Assembly: GCF_013359725.1 (NCBI RefSeq)
Contig: NZ_JABFMW010000002.1
Span: 62,001 to 126,000 of the forward strand
Direction: 5' to 3'
DNA: 64,000 bases
DNA from: Pseudarthrobacter sp. C4D7
GTDB lineage: Bacteria; Actinomycetota; Actinomycetes; Actinomycetales; Micrococcaceae
Positions 1 to 8,874 of this stretch are shown here, piece after piece; the stretch's first letter is position 1; every line of letters begins with the position of its first letter. Below the pieces are notes generated by a model that saw only the letters and a list, made by a program, of their open reading frames with translations, had not been told where the DNA came from and did no database searches. The translations under genes and the position numbers were made by a program.

Positions 1-422
1 CAAGTGCCCAGGGTGGCTTCCACCCACTCGGCGCGCGACCATGCCTTGCCGATCAGGCCCGTGGCGGGCAGGTCGGTGACCGGGTCAAGCCACAGCTCGG
101 CGAGGCGGAGGGCCTCGTCCACCTCCCGGGACTGCTGCGCGGAGACCGACGGGTCGGAGCTGCCGGCGGCTACGCGCCGGGCGTTGTCGTGGGCCAGCGT
201 CCAGTTGACGGGGCCTTCGGACGGGGCGCTCATCATCGCCTGCACCTGGGAGAACATCTGTGCCAGCAGGTTGGGGTCATCCGGCAGGCCGGCAGCCTTG
301 GCGAGCTCGGCGGGGTCGAAGTTTTCCATCCCCTTGCCGCCCATCAGGTTCTGCAGCATTTCGGTCAACGGATCCTTGGGGGTGTCGTCGCCGTTGGACG
401 GATTGAGTGGGTTGGAGGTCAT
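1..422 (-). CDS. zinc-dependent metalloprotease (DUF2342 / F420-associated hydrolase family), 3' end cut by window
   Basis: Reading the minus strand from the ATG at 422 gives 140 open codons that run off the left edge, so only the N-terminus is seen. The protein begins MTSNPLNPSNGDD and carries short motifs such as NLMGGKGMENFDPAELAKAAG and GPVNWTLAHDNARR, which I recognise from actinobacterial proteins annotated as zinc-dependent metalloprotease or F420-associated putative hydrolase. The HExxH metal site expected further along is outside the window, so activity cannot be judged. A purine-rich GGCGGGA lies just upstream of the ATG. The gene is divergent from the YlbL-type protease with 136 bp between starts, the same neighbourhood as in M. 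tuberculosis Rv3195/Rv3194c. The family call rests on recall and gene context. Confidence 0.75.
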   Translation of the reverse strand, partial: MTSNPLNPSNGDDTPKDPLTEMLQNLMGGKGMENFDPAELAKAAGLPDDPNLLAQMFSQVQAMMSAPSEGPVNWTLAHDNARRVAAGSSDPSVSAQQSREVDEALRLAELWLDPVTDLPATGLIGKAWSRAEWVEATLGT

Positions 423-558
423 GGTCCCGCCGATCGATGGTGTGACTGTTGATCAACCTTCACGGTACCCCGGTGGGGCCGGGCTGTCTGCCGCCTGCCG
501 CCGTCGTTCGCTCTAGGCAAAGCGCCCCGGCGCGGCGCCACCGCGTACTGTTGGTGGG

Positions 559-1767
559 GTGACTACAACCCGTGGCGGCCACCCCTCTGAGGACCACGCT
601 TCCGATGTTTCCCCCTTCTCCAGCCACGGCCCCTTTGAGGCCGGCAATCTGCCGGAAGGCCCGGGCGGAGCGGGCGCGGGGGAAACCGGCGGCGGCACGG
701 CGGACGACGGCGGACGCCCCCGCCGGCGGCTCTCCACCCTGATGGTTGCCGGGCTGGCCTCGCTGGGGCTGGGAATAGCCGTGGGCACCCTTCCGGTGCC
801 GTACGTCATCGAGTCGCCCGGCCCTACCTACAACACGCTGGGGCAAAGCCAGGGGCATCCCGTTATCAACATCAGCGGCCACGAGACGTATCCCGCTGCC
901 GGGAACCTGGACCTGACAACGGTGTACGTTGATGGCGGCCCCACCGGATCCGTGAGCATCCTCAACGCATTCTCCGCATGGCTGGACAACTCCAAGGCCG
1001 TCTACCCGGTGGAACTGATCTATCCCACGGGAACCACCAAAGAGGAAGCCCAGGAGCAGAGCGCCGTGGCCATGGCCACGTCCCAGGAGAACGCCGTGGC
1101 CTCTGCCCTGAATGAACTGAAGATTCCCTTCGGCCAGCAGCTGCAGGCCGCGGGGTTATCCAAGGACTCCGCGGCTGAGGGAAAGATCCAGCAAGGGGAC
1201 GTCCTGAAGTCCATCAACGGCAAGGACATCACGTCCCTCAGCGTCATCCAGGATGAACTGGCCGCTGGGAAGGGAGCACCCGCCGAGGTAACCGTGGAAC
1301 GCGCCGGCCAGCCTGTCACCCTGGAGGTGACGCCCAAGGACAACGGCCAGGGGCGGTTCATCCTCGGCGTCATGCTGAAGTACCTGTTCAGCTTCCCCTT
1401 CCAGGTGCAGATCTCCCTGGACAAGGTGGGTGGCCCCAGCGCCGGCATGATGTTCTCACTGGGAATCATTGACACGGTGACGCCGGGCGACCTCACCGGC
1501 GGCAAGCACATCGCCGGCACCGGAACCATTTCGCCGGACGGAACGGTGGGCCCCATTGGCGGCATCGGCCAAAAGATGCGGGGTGCGCGGTCCTCCGGGG
1601 CCACCCTGTTCCTGGCGCCCGCCGCCAACTGTGACGAAGTGGCCGGCCACGTCCCGGCCGGCCTCCAGGTGGTGCGCGTGGAGAACCTTGCGGAAGCGCG
1701 GCACGCCGTGGAACTGGCCGGGAGCGGGCAGGACACATCCGCACTCCCGGCGTGCTCGGGCAAATAG
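559..1767 (+). CDS. YlbL family PDZ/Lon-like serine protease
   Basis: Membrane-anchored protease of 402 residues with a GTG start. A Gly/Pro-rich cytoplasmic head (1-55) is followed by one membrane segment (about 60-80), then the family motif VIESPGPTYNTLG, a PDZ domain (about 185-260) and a C-terminal Lon-type S16 domain. The catalytic dyad is visible as Ser294 in GGPSAG and Lys339 in GIGQK. Homologues (YlbL; Rv3194c in M. tuberculosis) are secreted-side proteases. No clear ribosome binding site precedes the GTG, but a -10-like TACTGT ends seven bases before it (546-551), which suits a leaderless transcript. The UPF0182 membrane protein follows on the same strand, a pairing that is conserved in actinobacteria. 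Confidence 0.9.
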   Translation: MTTTRGGHPSEDHASDVSPFSSHGPFEAGNLPEGPGGAGAGETGGGTADDGGRPRRRLSTLMVAGLASLGLGIAVGTLPVPYVIESPGPTYNTLGQSQGHPVINISGHETYPAAGNLDLTTVYVDGGPTGSVSILNAFSAWLDNSKAVYPVELIYPTGTTKEEAQEQSAVAMATSQENAVASALNELKIPFGQQLQAAGLSKDSAAEGKIQQGDVLKSINGKDITSLSVIQDELAAGKGAPAEVTVERAGQPVTLEVTPKDNGQGRFILGVMLKYLFSFPFQVQISLDKVGGPSAGMMFSLGIIDTVTPGDLTGGKHIAGTGTISPDGTVGPIGGIGQKMRGARSSGATLFLAPAANCDEVAGHVPAGLQVVRVENLAEARHAVELAGSGQDTSALPACSGK

Positions 1768-1929
1768 GCCGCCTGCGCCATGCATAGACTGGGCCCAAAC
1801 AGTTTCGACAGGAACTAAGCTTTACCGCCACTCGTGGCACTGATGACGGACGAAACCAGCCGTTTGACCGGTACCGTACGTCGCTCGCACGCTTTGAATG
1901 TCTCGACGACCAGCTATGAGGTACCCAGT

Positions 1930-4900
1930 TTGTCCCGTCCCGCCAGCACCACGTCCACAGGAAGGCCCCCCTCGCGACGGGGAGCCCTGACGCCCACCCT
2001 CATCGTCGTCGCCTTGGTGGTGGTGGGCTTCATCTTCTTCGCCAACGTCTGGACCGACGTCCTTTGGTACCGGCAGCTAGGCTTCCTTGAGGTCTTCGTC
2101 ACCGAAAACCTGGCCAAGATCGCCACCTTCGCCGCCGGCTTCGCCATCATGTTCGCAGCGGTGTTCTTCTCCATCCGCATTGCCTACAACGCCCGGCCCG
2201 TCTACGCCCCGGACTCCGAGATCCGGGACAACCTCAACCGGTACCAGGCGCAGCTGGAGCCGGTACGCAGGATTGTGATGATCGGCCTGCCGGTCCTCTT
2301 CGGCCTCTTTGCCGGCAGCGCAGCCGCGAGCCAGTGGCAGAAGGTCCTGCTGTTCTTCAACCAGGTGGGCTTCGGCCAGCCCGATCCCCAGTTCAAGATG
2401 GACATCAGCTTCTACGTGATGACGCTGCCGTTCCTTGGGTTTGTGACCGGCTTCCTGATCAGCGTGGTGGTGATCGCGGGCATTGCCGGCATCCTGACGC
2501 ACTACCTCTACGGCAGCATCCGGCTGATGGAGCGGGGCGTCTTCACCAGCCGTGCAGCGCAGATCCACATCGCCGTGACCGGCGCCGCGTTCCTGGTGCT
2601 CCTGGGCCTCAATTTCTGGCTGGACCGCTTCTCATCGGTGCAAAACAACGGTGGCCGCTGGGCCGGCGCCCTCTACACCGACGTCAACGCCGTGATCCCC
2701 ACCAAGGCCATCCTTGCCGTAGCTGCCGCCCTGGTGGCCATCCTGTTCATCGTGGCCGCTGTCATCGGCCGCTGGCGCCTGCCCGTCATCGGCACAGCCA
2801 TGCTGGTCATCACCTCCATCCTGGCTGGCGGTGTCTACCCCTGGGTCATCCAGCAGTTCCAGGTCCGCCCCTCGGAGCAGACGCTGGAACGTGAGTTCAT
2901 CCAGCGCAACATCGACAACACCCGCAAGGCCTATGGCCTGGATACCGTCCAGGAAACCCGGTACGACGCCACCAACACGGCCAACACCGGAGCGCTGGCC
3001 CCCGATGCCCAGACCACGGCCAACATCCGGCTCCTGGATCCCAACCTGATCTCCGACGCCTTTGCGCAGCTGGAACAGTACCGCCCGTACTACCAGTTCC
3101 CCAAGGCCCTCAACGTCGACCGCTACGAGGTGGACGGCAAGGTCCAGGACACCGTGATCGCCGTGCGCGAGTTGAACCCCACCAACGTTGCCACCAACCA
3201 GCAGGGGTGGCTGAACCAGCATGTGGTCTACACGCACGGTTACGGTGTCGTCGCAGCCAAGGGCAACAAGTTCACGGTGGATGGCAAGCCCGAGTTCCTC
3301 CAGTCCGGCATCCCGTCAACCGGCGTGCTGGGCAACGACACCACGTACGAACCCCGGATCTACTTTGGCGAGTCCTCGCCGGAATACTCGATCGTGGGCG
3401 CACCGGACGGTGCCACCCCGCGTGAGCAGGACCGGCCGTCCGGCAAGGAGGGGGAGGGTGAAACCCAGTACACGTTCAAGGGCAACGCTGGCCCGAACGT
3501 CGGTTCGTTCTTCAACAAGGTCCTCTACGCCATCAAGTTCCAGTCCTCGGACCTGCTGCTCTCGGACGGCGTGAACGCCGAGTCCCAGATCCTTTACGAC
3601 CGCAACCCGCGTGAGCGTGTCCAGAAGGTTGCTCCGTACCTGACTGTCGACGGCGGCGCCTACCCGGCGGTGGTCGACGGCCGGGTCAAGTGGATCGTGG
3701 ACGGCTACACCACCAGCCAGTACTACCCGTACTCGCAGCAGAAGTCGCTCTCGGACGCCACCGCCGATTCACAGACGAGTTCCGGCCGTGCGGTGGCCCT
3801 GCCCAACAGCACCGTGAACTACATCCGCAACTCGGTCAAGGCCACCGTCGACGCCTACGACGGCTCGGTCACCCTGTACGCCTGGGATGACACGGACCCG
3901 GTCCTGAAGGCCTGGCAGAAAGTCTTCCCGTCATCTTTGAAGCCGTATTCGGAGATGTCCGCCGCCGTGATGAGCCACGTCCGGTACCCGGAAGACCTGT
4001 TCAAAGTCCAGCGTGAACTGCTTGGCCAGTACCACGTGACCGATCCCATCAGCTTCTACAAGAACAACGACGCATGGAGTGTTCCCGCCGATCCCACCGT
4101 CGATACCGACGTGAAGCAGCCTCCGTTCTACATGTCGCTGCAGATGCCTGACCAGGAGAAGCCGGCATTCCAGCTGACCTCATCCTTCATTCCGCAGATC
4201 GTCAACGGCAATGCCCGCAACGTCCTCTACGGCTTCCTCGCCGCTGATTCGGATGCGGGCAACCAGGCAGGCGTGAAAGCCGACGGGTACGGGAAGCTGC
4301 GGCTGCTGCAGATTCCGCCGGAAACACAGGTCCCCGGTCCGGGACAGGCGCAGAACAAGTTCAACTCGGACCCCACTGTGTCCCAGGCGCTCAACCTGCT
4401 GCGGCAGGGTGCGTCCGACGTCCTGAACGGCAACCTGCTCACCCTGCCGGTGGGCGGCGGCATCCTGTACGTCCAGCCGGTCTACCTCAAGTCCACGGGC
4501 GAGACGTCCTATCCCACGCTCCAGCGTGTGCTGGTGGCCTTCGGCGACAAGGTGGGTTTCGCGCCCACGCTTGACGCGGCCCTCAAGCAGCTGTTCGGTG
4601 GGGATTCCGGCGCAGCCGCGGGGGATTCCGCCAACAACGGACAGACGCCGGCCGGCCCGTCAGCGCCGGCCACCCCGGCAGAAGCGGATGCGAAGGCCCA
4701 GCTCAAGGCAGCCCTGGACGAGGCGAACTCCGCCATCCAGGCAGGCCAGACGGCACTCGCGGCCGGGGACTTCGCCGCTTATGGCGACGCCCAGAAGAAG
4801 GTTGCGGCGGCGCTGAAAAAGGCGATGGATGCTGAGGCCAAGATTCCGGTGACTGCCCCGGAGGCCAGCCCGGCTCCTGCGGCATCCGCGTCGCCCTCGG

Positions 4901-4959
4901 CTTCGCCGTCTGCCTCGCCGTCCGCCTCGCCGTCGGCATCCCCTTCGGCAGGGCAGTAG
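1930..4959 (+). CDS. UPF0182 family large membrane protein
   Basis: The frame is open from 1834, but I choose the TTG at 1930. It gives the typical N-terminus [18 protein letters not shown], and GAGG lies eight bases upstream (1918-1921). The resulting protein has 1009 residues, the usual family size. About seven membrane segments occupy residues 22-300, followed by a large, probably extracytoplasmic domain and an acidic Ala-rich tail ending in Ala-Ser-Pro-Ser repeats. The function of UPF0182 is not established; the M. tuberculosis homologue is Rv3193c, also beside the PDZ protease and metalloprotease. The GC-rich hairpin at 4973-5007 probably ends the message. Alternative in-frame starts at 1834 and 1843 (ATG) would add residues without homologue support. 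Confidence 0.9.
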   Translation: MSRPASTTSTGRPPSRRGALTPTLIVVALVVVGFIFFANVWTDVLWYRQLGFLEVFVTENLAKIATFAAGFAIMFAAVFFSIRIAYNARPVYAPDSEIRDNLNRYQAQLEPVRRIVMIGLPVLFGLFAGSAAASQWQKVLLFFNQVGFGQPDPQFKMDISFYVMTLPFLGFVTGFLISVVVIAGIAGILTHYLYGSIRLMERGVFTSRAAQIHIAVTGAAFLVLLGLNFWLDRFSSVQNNGGRWAGALYTDVNAVIPTKAILAVAAALVAILFIVAAVIGRWRLPVIGTAMLVITSILAGGVYPWVIQQFQVRPSEQTLEREFIQRNIDNTRKAYGLDTVQETRYDATNTANTGALAPDAQTTANIRLLDPNLISDAFAQLEQYRPYYQFPKALNVDRYEVDGKVQDTVIAVRELNPTNVATNQQGWLNQHVVYTHGYGVVAAKGNKFTVDGKPEFLQSGIPSTGVLGNDTTYEPRIYFGESSPEYSIVGAPDGATPREQDRPSGKEGEGETQYTFKGNAGPNVGSFFNKVLYAIKFQSSDLLLSDGVNAESQILYDRNPRERVQKVAPYLTVDGGAYPAVVDGRVKWIVDGYTTSQYYPYSQQKSLSDATADSQTSSGRAVALPNSTVNYIRNSVKATVDAYDGSVTLYAWDDTDPVLKAWQKVFPSSLKPYSEMSAAVMSHVRYPEDLFKVQRELLGQYHVTDPISFYKNNDAWSVPADPTVDTDVKQPPFYMSLQMPDQEKPAFQLTSSFIPQIVNGNARNVLYGFLAADSDAGNQAGVKADGYGKLRLLQIPPETQVPGPGQAQNKFNSDPTVSQALNLLRQGASDVLNGNLLTLPVGGGILYVQPVYLKSTGETSYPTLQRVLVAFGDKVGFAPTLDAALKQLFGGDSGAAAGDSANNGQTPAGPSAPATPAEADAKAQLKAALDEANSAIQAGQTALAAGDFAAYGDAQKKVAAALKKAMDAEAKIPVTAPEASPAPAASASPSASPSASPSASPSASPSAGQ
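4882..4950 (+). repeat. 12-bp coding tandem repeat (Ala-Ser-Pro-Ser), about six units
   Basis: The 3' end of the UPF0182 gene encodes consecutive Ala-Ser-Pro-Ser units from a degenerate 12-bp repeat of the type (g)cctcgccgtcc. The third positions vary, so the copies are not identical. Such a tail is probably flexible or wall-spanning. Unit number may vary between strains through slippage. Confidence 0.8.
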
Positions 4960-4972
4960 TACGACGCCGGCG

Positions 4973-5007
4973 CCCGGCATCCGGTCCTGCGGGAACCGGG
5001 TGCCGGG
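4973..5007 (+). terminator. GC-rich hairpin after UPF0182
   Basis: Arms CCCGGCATCCGGT (4973-4985) and ACCGGGTGCCGGG (4995-5007) pair over 13 bp with one G-T wobble and a nine-base loop. There is no T-tract afterwards, as often in actinobacteria. It lies 13 bp beyond the stop codon of the UPF0182 gene. Confidence 0.55.
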
Positions 5008-5037
5008 CCGGGGTAACGGACGTCACGCCGCTTCGAT

Positions 5038-5066
5038 TTGGCCTGCGGTTCACCTCCCGGTAGAGT
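5038..5066 (+). promoter_or_regulatory. likely promoter of first initiator tRNA gene
   Basis: TTGGCC (5038-5043) and TAGAGT (5061-5066) are separated by 17 bp and sit about 12 bp upstream of the tRNA 5' end. Both hexamers resemble the primary sigma factor consensus. No equally good -35 was found for the second tRNA copy, although TAGGGT/TAGTGT (5270-5280) could serve as its -10. Confidence 0.5.
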
Positions 5067-5077
5067 AGTTCTTGCGA

Positions 5078-5151
5078 CGCGGGGTGGAGCAGTTCGGTAG
5101 CTCGCTGGGCTCATAACCCAGAGGTCACAGGTTCAAATCCTGTCCCCGCAA
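5078..5151 (+). tRNA. tRNA-fMet (CAT), initiator, copy 1
   Basis: The 74-nt cloverleaf starts CGCGGGG and has anticodon CAT at 5112-5114. Initiator signatures are visible: the first base C faces A at the end of the acceptor stem (C1-A72 mismatch), and the anticodon stem has three consecutive G-C pairs (GGG/CCC at 5107-5109 and 5117-5119). The T arm is CAGGTTCAAATCCTG. The 3' CCA is not encoded. The sequence is identical to the copy at 5292. Confidence 0.97.
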
Positions 5152-5160
5152 CTGAGGAAA

Positions 5161-5194
5161 GACCCGGACATTGGAAACAATGTCCGGGTCTTTT
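5161..5194 (+). terminator. intrinsic terminator after tRNA-fMet copy 1
   Basis: A perfect 13-bp stem, GACCCGGACATTG (5161-5173) with CAATGTCCGGGTC (5178-5190), has a GAAA tetraloop and is followed by TTTT. It is preceded by AAA. This is a textbook factor-independent terminator 10 bp after the tRNA. Confidence 0.93.
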
Positions 5195-5291
5195 GCTTTT
5201 CCACCAGTTAGCCGTCCCGGGCCTCGAGCTCCAGCACCTGCGCGAGGATGGTCGGGGCCGACGCAAAAGTAGGGTAGTGTTGATCTAGCGA

Positions 5292-5365
5292 CGCGGGGTG
5301 GAGCAGTTCGGTAGCTCGCTGGGCTCATAACCCAGAGGTCACAGGTTCAAATCCTGTCCCCGCAA
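5292..5365 (+). tRNA. tRNA-fMet (CAT), initiator, copy 2
   Basis: This is an exact repeat of the 74-nt gene at 5078, offset by 214 bp, with anticodon CAT at 5326-5328 and the same C1-A72 mismatch and GGG/CCC anticodon stem. The sequence between the copies is unrelated apart from a shared GCGA just before the 5' end. It has its own terminator, so the two copies are probably independent transcription units. Confidence 0.97.
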
Positions 5366-5371
5366 CTTATG

Positions 5372-5410
5372 AAGGCCCCGACCGGCAGATATGCCGGGCG
5401 GGGCCTTTCT
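5372..5410 (+). terminator. intrinsic terminator after tRNA-fMet copy 2
   Basis: AAGGCCCCG pairs with CGGGGCCTT, extended by CCGGCA/TGCCGG around an AGATA-type loop, and is followed by a T-rich stretch (TTTCTTTT). It lies seven bases after the tRNA. Confidence 0.88.
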
Positions 5411-5504
5411 TTTCCGTGGAAGCGTCCAGTTCCTAGTATTCTCTTTCGAAGGGTCCCGCGATCTGCGGGCAAGACCTGTCCATTCCTGAGAGGTATGTTG
5501 TTCG

Positions 5505-6437
5505 ATGGCCACACCCACGAAGAAGCCCGGCACCGCGACGGGGAAGCGGTCCCGCCTCTACTGGATGGTTCCCGCCGTCCTCGTGGCCCTCGTCCTGGTG
5601 GTGCTGGCCGCCAAGCTGCTGGCCGGGCTTCCGGGCGTGGCGTCCTTCGTTGCCACCTACCCGGGCCGGTCGGAGCTGCCGGACAACGCGCCCGTGGGAT
5701 TCCCTGCCTGGCTGGCCTGGCAGCACTTCCTGAATGCTTTCTTCCTGCTCCTCATCATCCGCACCGGATGGCAGGTGCGGACCACCACCCGGCCCAGCGG
5801 CCACTGGACCCGGAACAACAAGGGCCTGATCCGCACTAGGAATGCCCCCACCAAGATCAGCCTGGAGCTGTGGTTCCACCTGACGCTGGATGCACTGTGG
5901 ATCCTGAACGGCCTTATTTTCGCCGTCCTGCTGTTCGCCACCGGGCAATGGATGCGCATCGTCCCCACCAGCTGGGACGTCTTCCCCAACGCTCTGTCAG
6001 CCGCCCTGCAGTACGCCTCGCTGGACTGGCCCACCGAGGACGGGTGGATCAATTACAACGCCCTGCAGCTGCTGGCCTACTTCGTGACCGTCTTCATCGC
6101 GGCGCCGCTGGCGTTCATCACGGGCCTGCGGATGTCCGGAGCCTGGCCCAAAAAGGCAGCCGGCCTCAACAAGGCATTCCCCATCGAATGGGCCCGGGCT
6201 GTCCACCTCCCGGTCATGGTCTACTTTGTTGCGTTCATCGTGGTGCACGTCTTCCTGGTCCTCACCACGGGCGCGCTGCGGAACCTGAATCACATGTACG
6301 GGGTCCGGGACGACGACGGCTGGTTCGGATTCTGGGTGTTCCTCGCCTCCGTAGCGGTCATGGTGGCGGCCTGGTTCCTGGCCCGGCCGATCTTCCTGCG
6401 GCCCATCGCGTCACTGATGGGCAAGGTCAGCCGCTGA
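5505..6437 (+). CDS. cytochrome b/b6 domain membrane protein (cytochrome b561-like)
   Basis: Protein of 310 residues with ATG at 5505 and GAGAGG at 5488-5493. It has a Lys-rich head, a first membrane segment at about 21-41 and four or five more. Histidines suited to haem ligation lie in or next to membrane segments: His74 (WQHFL), His125 (WFHLTLD), His234 (RAVHLP) and His248 (VVHVFLV). The paired-histidine layout fits the Ni/Fe-hydrogenase or formate-dehydrogenase-type cytochrome b (b561) family, which passes electrons between quinone and a partner oxidoreductase. No partner enzyme is adjacent: upstream are tRNAs and downstream is the convergent photolyase gene 24 bp away. The electron-transfer role is inferred. 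Confidence 0.78.
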   Translation: MATPTKKPGTATGKRSRLYWMVPAVLVALVLVVLAAKLLAGLPGVASFVATYPGRSELPDNAPVGFPAWLAWQHFLNAFFLLLIIRTGWQVRTTTRPSGHWTRNNKGLIRTRNAPTKISLELWFHLTLDALWILNGLIFAVLLFATGQWMRIVPTSWDVFPNALSAALQYASLDWPTEDGWINYNALQLLAYFVTVFIAAPLAFITGLRMSGAWPKKAAGLNKAFPIEWARAVHLPVMVYFVAFIVVHVFLVLTTGALRNLNHMYGVRDDDGWFGFWVFLASVAVMVAAWFLARPIFLRPIASLMGKVSR

Positions 6438-6461
6438 CCGCTCGGCGACGAGGGGCCGCCC

Positions 6462-7889
6462 TCAGGAGTCCTTGAGCTTCTGGTAGGCGTCCAGGGCGCG
6501 TTCCCGCGACTCGGGCAGGTCCACGAGCGGGGCGGGATAGCCGTCCGTTTCCGCTGACCATGGCTCATGGATCTCCTTGCCCATAAGGCTCCGGAGTTCC
6601 GGGATGAAAGCCTTCAGGTACGTGCCGTCGGCGTCGAACTTCTTGCTTTGGGTGACCGGGTTGAAAATCCGGTAGTACGGCGAGGCATCCGCCCCGGAGC
6701 CCGCCACCCATTGCCAGTTGGCGGGGTTGTTGGCGGCGTCGGCGTCCACAAGCGTGTCCCAGAACCATTCCTCGCCGATCCTCCAGTCCGTCAGGAGATT
6801 CTTGACCAGGAAGGACGCGGCAGCCATGCGTACCCGGTTGTGCATCCACCCCGTCTGCCACAGCTGGCGCATCCCGGCGTCCACCAGCGGGTAGCCGGTG
6901 TTCCCCTGCTGCCACGCGGCGAGCTCCTGGTGGTTGGGGGAGGCCCACTGGAAGTTGTCGAAGGCCGGCCTGAAGTTCCGGGTCGCAAGGTCCGGGTTGT
7001 GGTACAGGAGGTGCCAGTTGAATTCCCGCCAGCCCAGTTCGGCCTGGTAGGTGCCGACGTCGGAAGGGACTTTGCGTGGATGGCGGCGGCGGATCTCGCG
7101 CCACACGCGGAACGGACTGACCTCGCCGAACCGGAGATGCGGTGAGAGCCGGCTGGTCCCTTCCGTTCCGGGCAGGTTCCTGCCGGTCCCGTACTCCTCT
7201 ATGGGACCGTCCAGGAAGTCGTCAAGGCGCTCCAGCGCCCCCTTCTCGCCTGGCTGCCACGTGTCGGCGAGACCGCTGCTCCAGTCGGGCCCGGAGGGAA
7301 GCAGCTTCCAGCTGTCCAGGCTGTCGCTGCCGGGCAGTCCCCGTCCCGAAGCTGCCGGCCCGGGCAGCGTGTCCGGCGCCTCTAGAGGGTCACGGATGTC
7401 CTGGGAGGCCAGGCAGGCGCGCCAGAACGGCGAGTAGACCTTGTAGGGGCCGCCTGCTCCGGTCTTGACGGTCCAGGGTTCGAAGAGAAGGTTCGCCTGG
7501 AAGCTTGAGGCCTGGAGGCCGTTCCCGACCGCCCATTCCTTGAGTTCGGCGTCGATGCTCCGCTCAGGCTGCCCGTACCGGCGGTTCCAAAAGAGGTGGC
7601 TGGCCTTCGTCCGGGCGGCAAGGTCCTTGATGGCCTCAACGGACGGGCCCCGCGCGAGCACCAGCCGGGACCCCTTGCCCTCAAGGTCGGCGGCCAAAGC
7701 GGCCAGTGAGTGGTGCAGCCACCAGCGGGCTGCGCCACCGAGCGGCCGCACGCCGTCGGACTCCTCGTCCAGGACGTAGGCCACCGTCATCGGTGCACCC
7801 CGGCGCGCGGCCTCAGCGATGGCGGGGTTGTCGTCCAGCCTCAAGTCATCGCGCAGCCAAACCAGGGACGTTCCATCAGAAGAAGTCAT
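6462..7889 (-). CDS. phr: deoxyribodipyrimidine photo-lyase
   Basis: DNA photolyase/cryptochrome family flavoprotein of 475 residues, the usual length. The N-terminal alpha/beta antenna-binding domain opens with SLVWLRDDLRLDDNPA. The C-terminal FAD domain contains GTSRLSPHLRFGEVS, GYPLVDAGMRQLWQTGWMHN and ANWQWVAGSGADASPYYRIF, which are diagnostic of class I photolyases and carry the tryptophans used in FAD photoreduction. It repairs cyclobutane pyrimidine dimers with blue light. The stop lies 24 bp from the convergent cytochrome gene. It is 89 bp downstream of pspA on the same strand, with a hairpin between, so it probably has its own promoter. The exact antenna cofactor cannot be told from sequence. 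Confidence 0.95.
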   Translation of the reverse strand: MTSSDGTSLVWLRDDLRLDDNPAIAEAARRGAPMTVAYVLDEESDGVRPLGGAARWWLHHSLAALAADLEGKGSRLVLARGPSVEAIKDLAARTKASHLFWNRRYGQPERSIDAELKEWAVGNGLQASSFQANLLFEPWTVKTGAGGPYKVYSPFWRACLASQDIRDPLEAPDTLPGPAASGRGLPGSDSLDSWKLLPSGPDWSSGLADTWQPGEKGALERLDDFLDGPIEEYGTGRNLPGTEGTSRLSPHLRFGEVSPFRVWREIRRRHPRKVPSDVGTYQAELGWREFNWHLLYHNPDLATRNFRPAFDNFQWASPNHQELAAWQQGNTGYPLVDAGMRQLWQTGWMHNRVRMAAASFLVKNLLTDWRIGEEWFWDTLVDADAANNPANWQWVAGSGADASPYYRIFNPVTQSKKFDADGTYLKAFIPELRSLMGKEIHEPWSAETDGYPAPLVDLPESRERALDAYQKLKDS

Positions 7890-7919
7890 GGCACCACGCT
7901 ACACACAGCAGACACGCCA

Positions 7920-7945
7920 ATGGCCGGGACCACGGCCCCGGCCAT
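7920..7945 (-). terminator. hairpin between pspA and phr
   Basis: ATGGCCGGG (7920-7928) and CCCGGCCAT (7937-7945) form a 9-bp stem with an eight-base loop downstream of pspA on the minus strand. There is only a weak T-rich run after it. It may terminate or attenuate read-through from pspA into phr. Confidence 0.4.
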
Positions 7946-7978
7946 CGCCAGATTTAATCGGAGTGGTTGCCCCGGATA

Positions 7979-8767
7979 TTAGAGCTTGTCGAAGTCAGCC
8001 TCATCGACCGTCGATTCTGACGAGGCGGAGCCCGCCGCACCAAGGGCAGGCTTGGAGTTTCCGGCCTTGAGGGCGGCCAGCCTGGCTTCGATTTCCGTCT
8101 GCTCGCCCAGGTCCTCCAGCTGGTTGAACTGTGCGTCCAGGCTGGATGCTGCGAGCTCCTGCTGCCCACGGACCTTGGCTTCTTCGCGGCGGATCTTTTC
8201 CTCGAAGCGTCCCACCTCGCTGGTGGGGTCCATGATGTCGATGCTCTTGATGGCGTCGTGGACCTGGGACTGGGCCGCTGCCGTCTTCGACCGGGCCACA
8301 AGCTCGTTGCGCTTGCTGGTCAGCTGGTTGAGCTTGTTCTTCATCTGGTCCAGACCGGTCTTGAGCTTCTCCACCACTTCGCGCTGGGAGGCGATGCTCG
8401 GCTCTGCACCCTTGGCTTCGCTTTCGGCCGCCATCTGGCGCTGCAGGGCCACCTTCGCCAGGTTGTCGAACTTCTCGGCGTCGGCTGCGTCGCCGGCGGC
8501 CCGGAATTCGTCAGCCTTGCGGGAGGCGGCAAGTGCCTTGTTGCCCCAGTCGCGGGCGTTGTTGACGTCCTCGTTGTAGTCGTCTTCCAGCATCCGGAGG
8601 TTGCCGATGGTCTGCGCAACAGCGGACTCGGCTTCGGCGATGTTATTGGTGTAGTCGCGGACCATCTGGTCCAGCATCTTCTGCGGATCCTCGGCGTTGT
8701 CCAGCAAAGAGTTGATGTTCGCCTTTGCCAGCTGCGCGATCCGGCCGAAAATGGACTGCTTAACCAT
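7979..8767 (-). CDS. pspA: PspA/IM30 (VIPP1) family membrane-stress protein
   Basis: ESCRT-III-like protein of 262 residues that is almost wholly helical. It opens with the amphipathic helix MVKQSIFGRIAQLAKANINSL and follows with long coiled-coil heptads rich in Glu, Lys and Ala (about 25-220), including the family phrase LDQMVRDYTNNIAEAESAVAQ. PspA proteins assemble on damaged membranes and limit proton leak. An AAAGG lies eight bases upstream of the ATG. The TPM-domain gene is 107 bp upstream on the same strand and could share its transcript. The acidic tail (about 230-262, ending DEADFDKL) is beyond the conserved core. The family call is firm; the regulatory partner is unknown, since no pspBC or clgR homologue is adjacent. 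Confidence 0.93.
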   Translation of the reverse strand: MVKQSIFGRIAQLAKANINSLLDNAEDPQKMLDQMVRDYTNNIAEAESAVAQTIGNLRMLEDDYNEDVNNARDWGNKALAASRKADEFRAAGDAADAEKFDNLAKVALQRQMAAESEAKGAEPSIASQREVVEKLKTGLDQMKNKLNQLTSKRNELVARSKTAAAQSQVHDAIKSIDIMDPTSEVGRFEEKIRREEAKVRGQQELAASSLDAQFNQLEDLGEQTEIEARLAALKAGNSKPALGAAGSASSESTVDEADFDKL

Positions 8768-8874
8768 GGTGTTTGCCTTTCGTCCTGCTCTGTGTTGACC
8801 ACTGGAACCGGTGCACAGTGGTGTCCTGCGTCTGTCCGCCCGCCGGGATGGTCCGGCGTGTCCGGCGGAAGTCT

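Noticed and set aside
1834-1929. Longer N-terminus for the UPF0182 protein
   Set aside because: The extra 32 residues lack membrane or family features, while the TTG at 1930 has a well-placed GAGG and yields the usual family N-terminus.
5078-5365. Duplicated tRNA as attachment-site scar of an integrated element
   Set aside because: Both copies are complete 74-nt genes, only about 140 bp separates them, and there is no integrase or foreign gene between or beside them.
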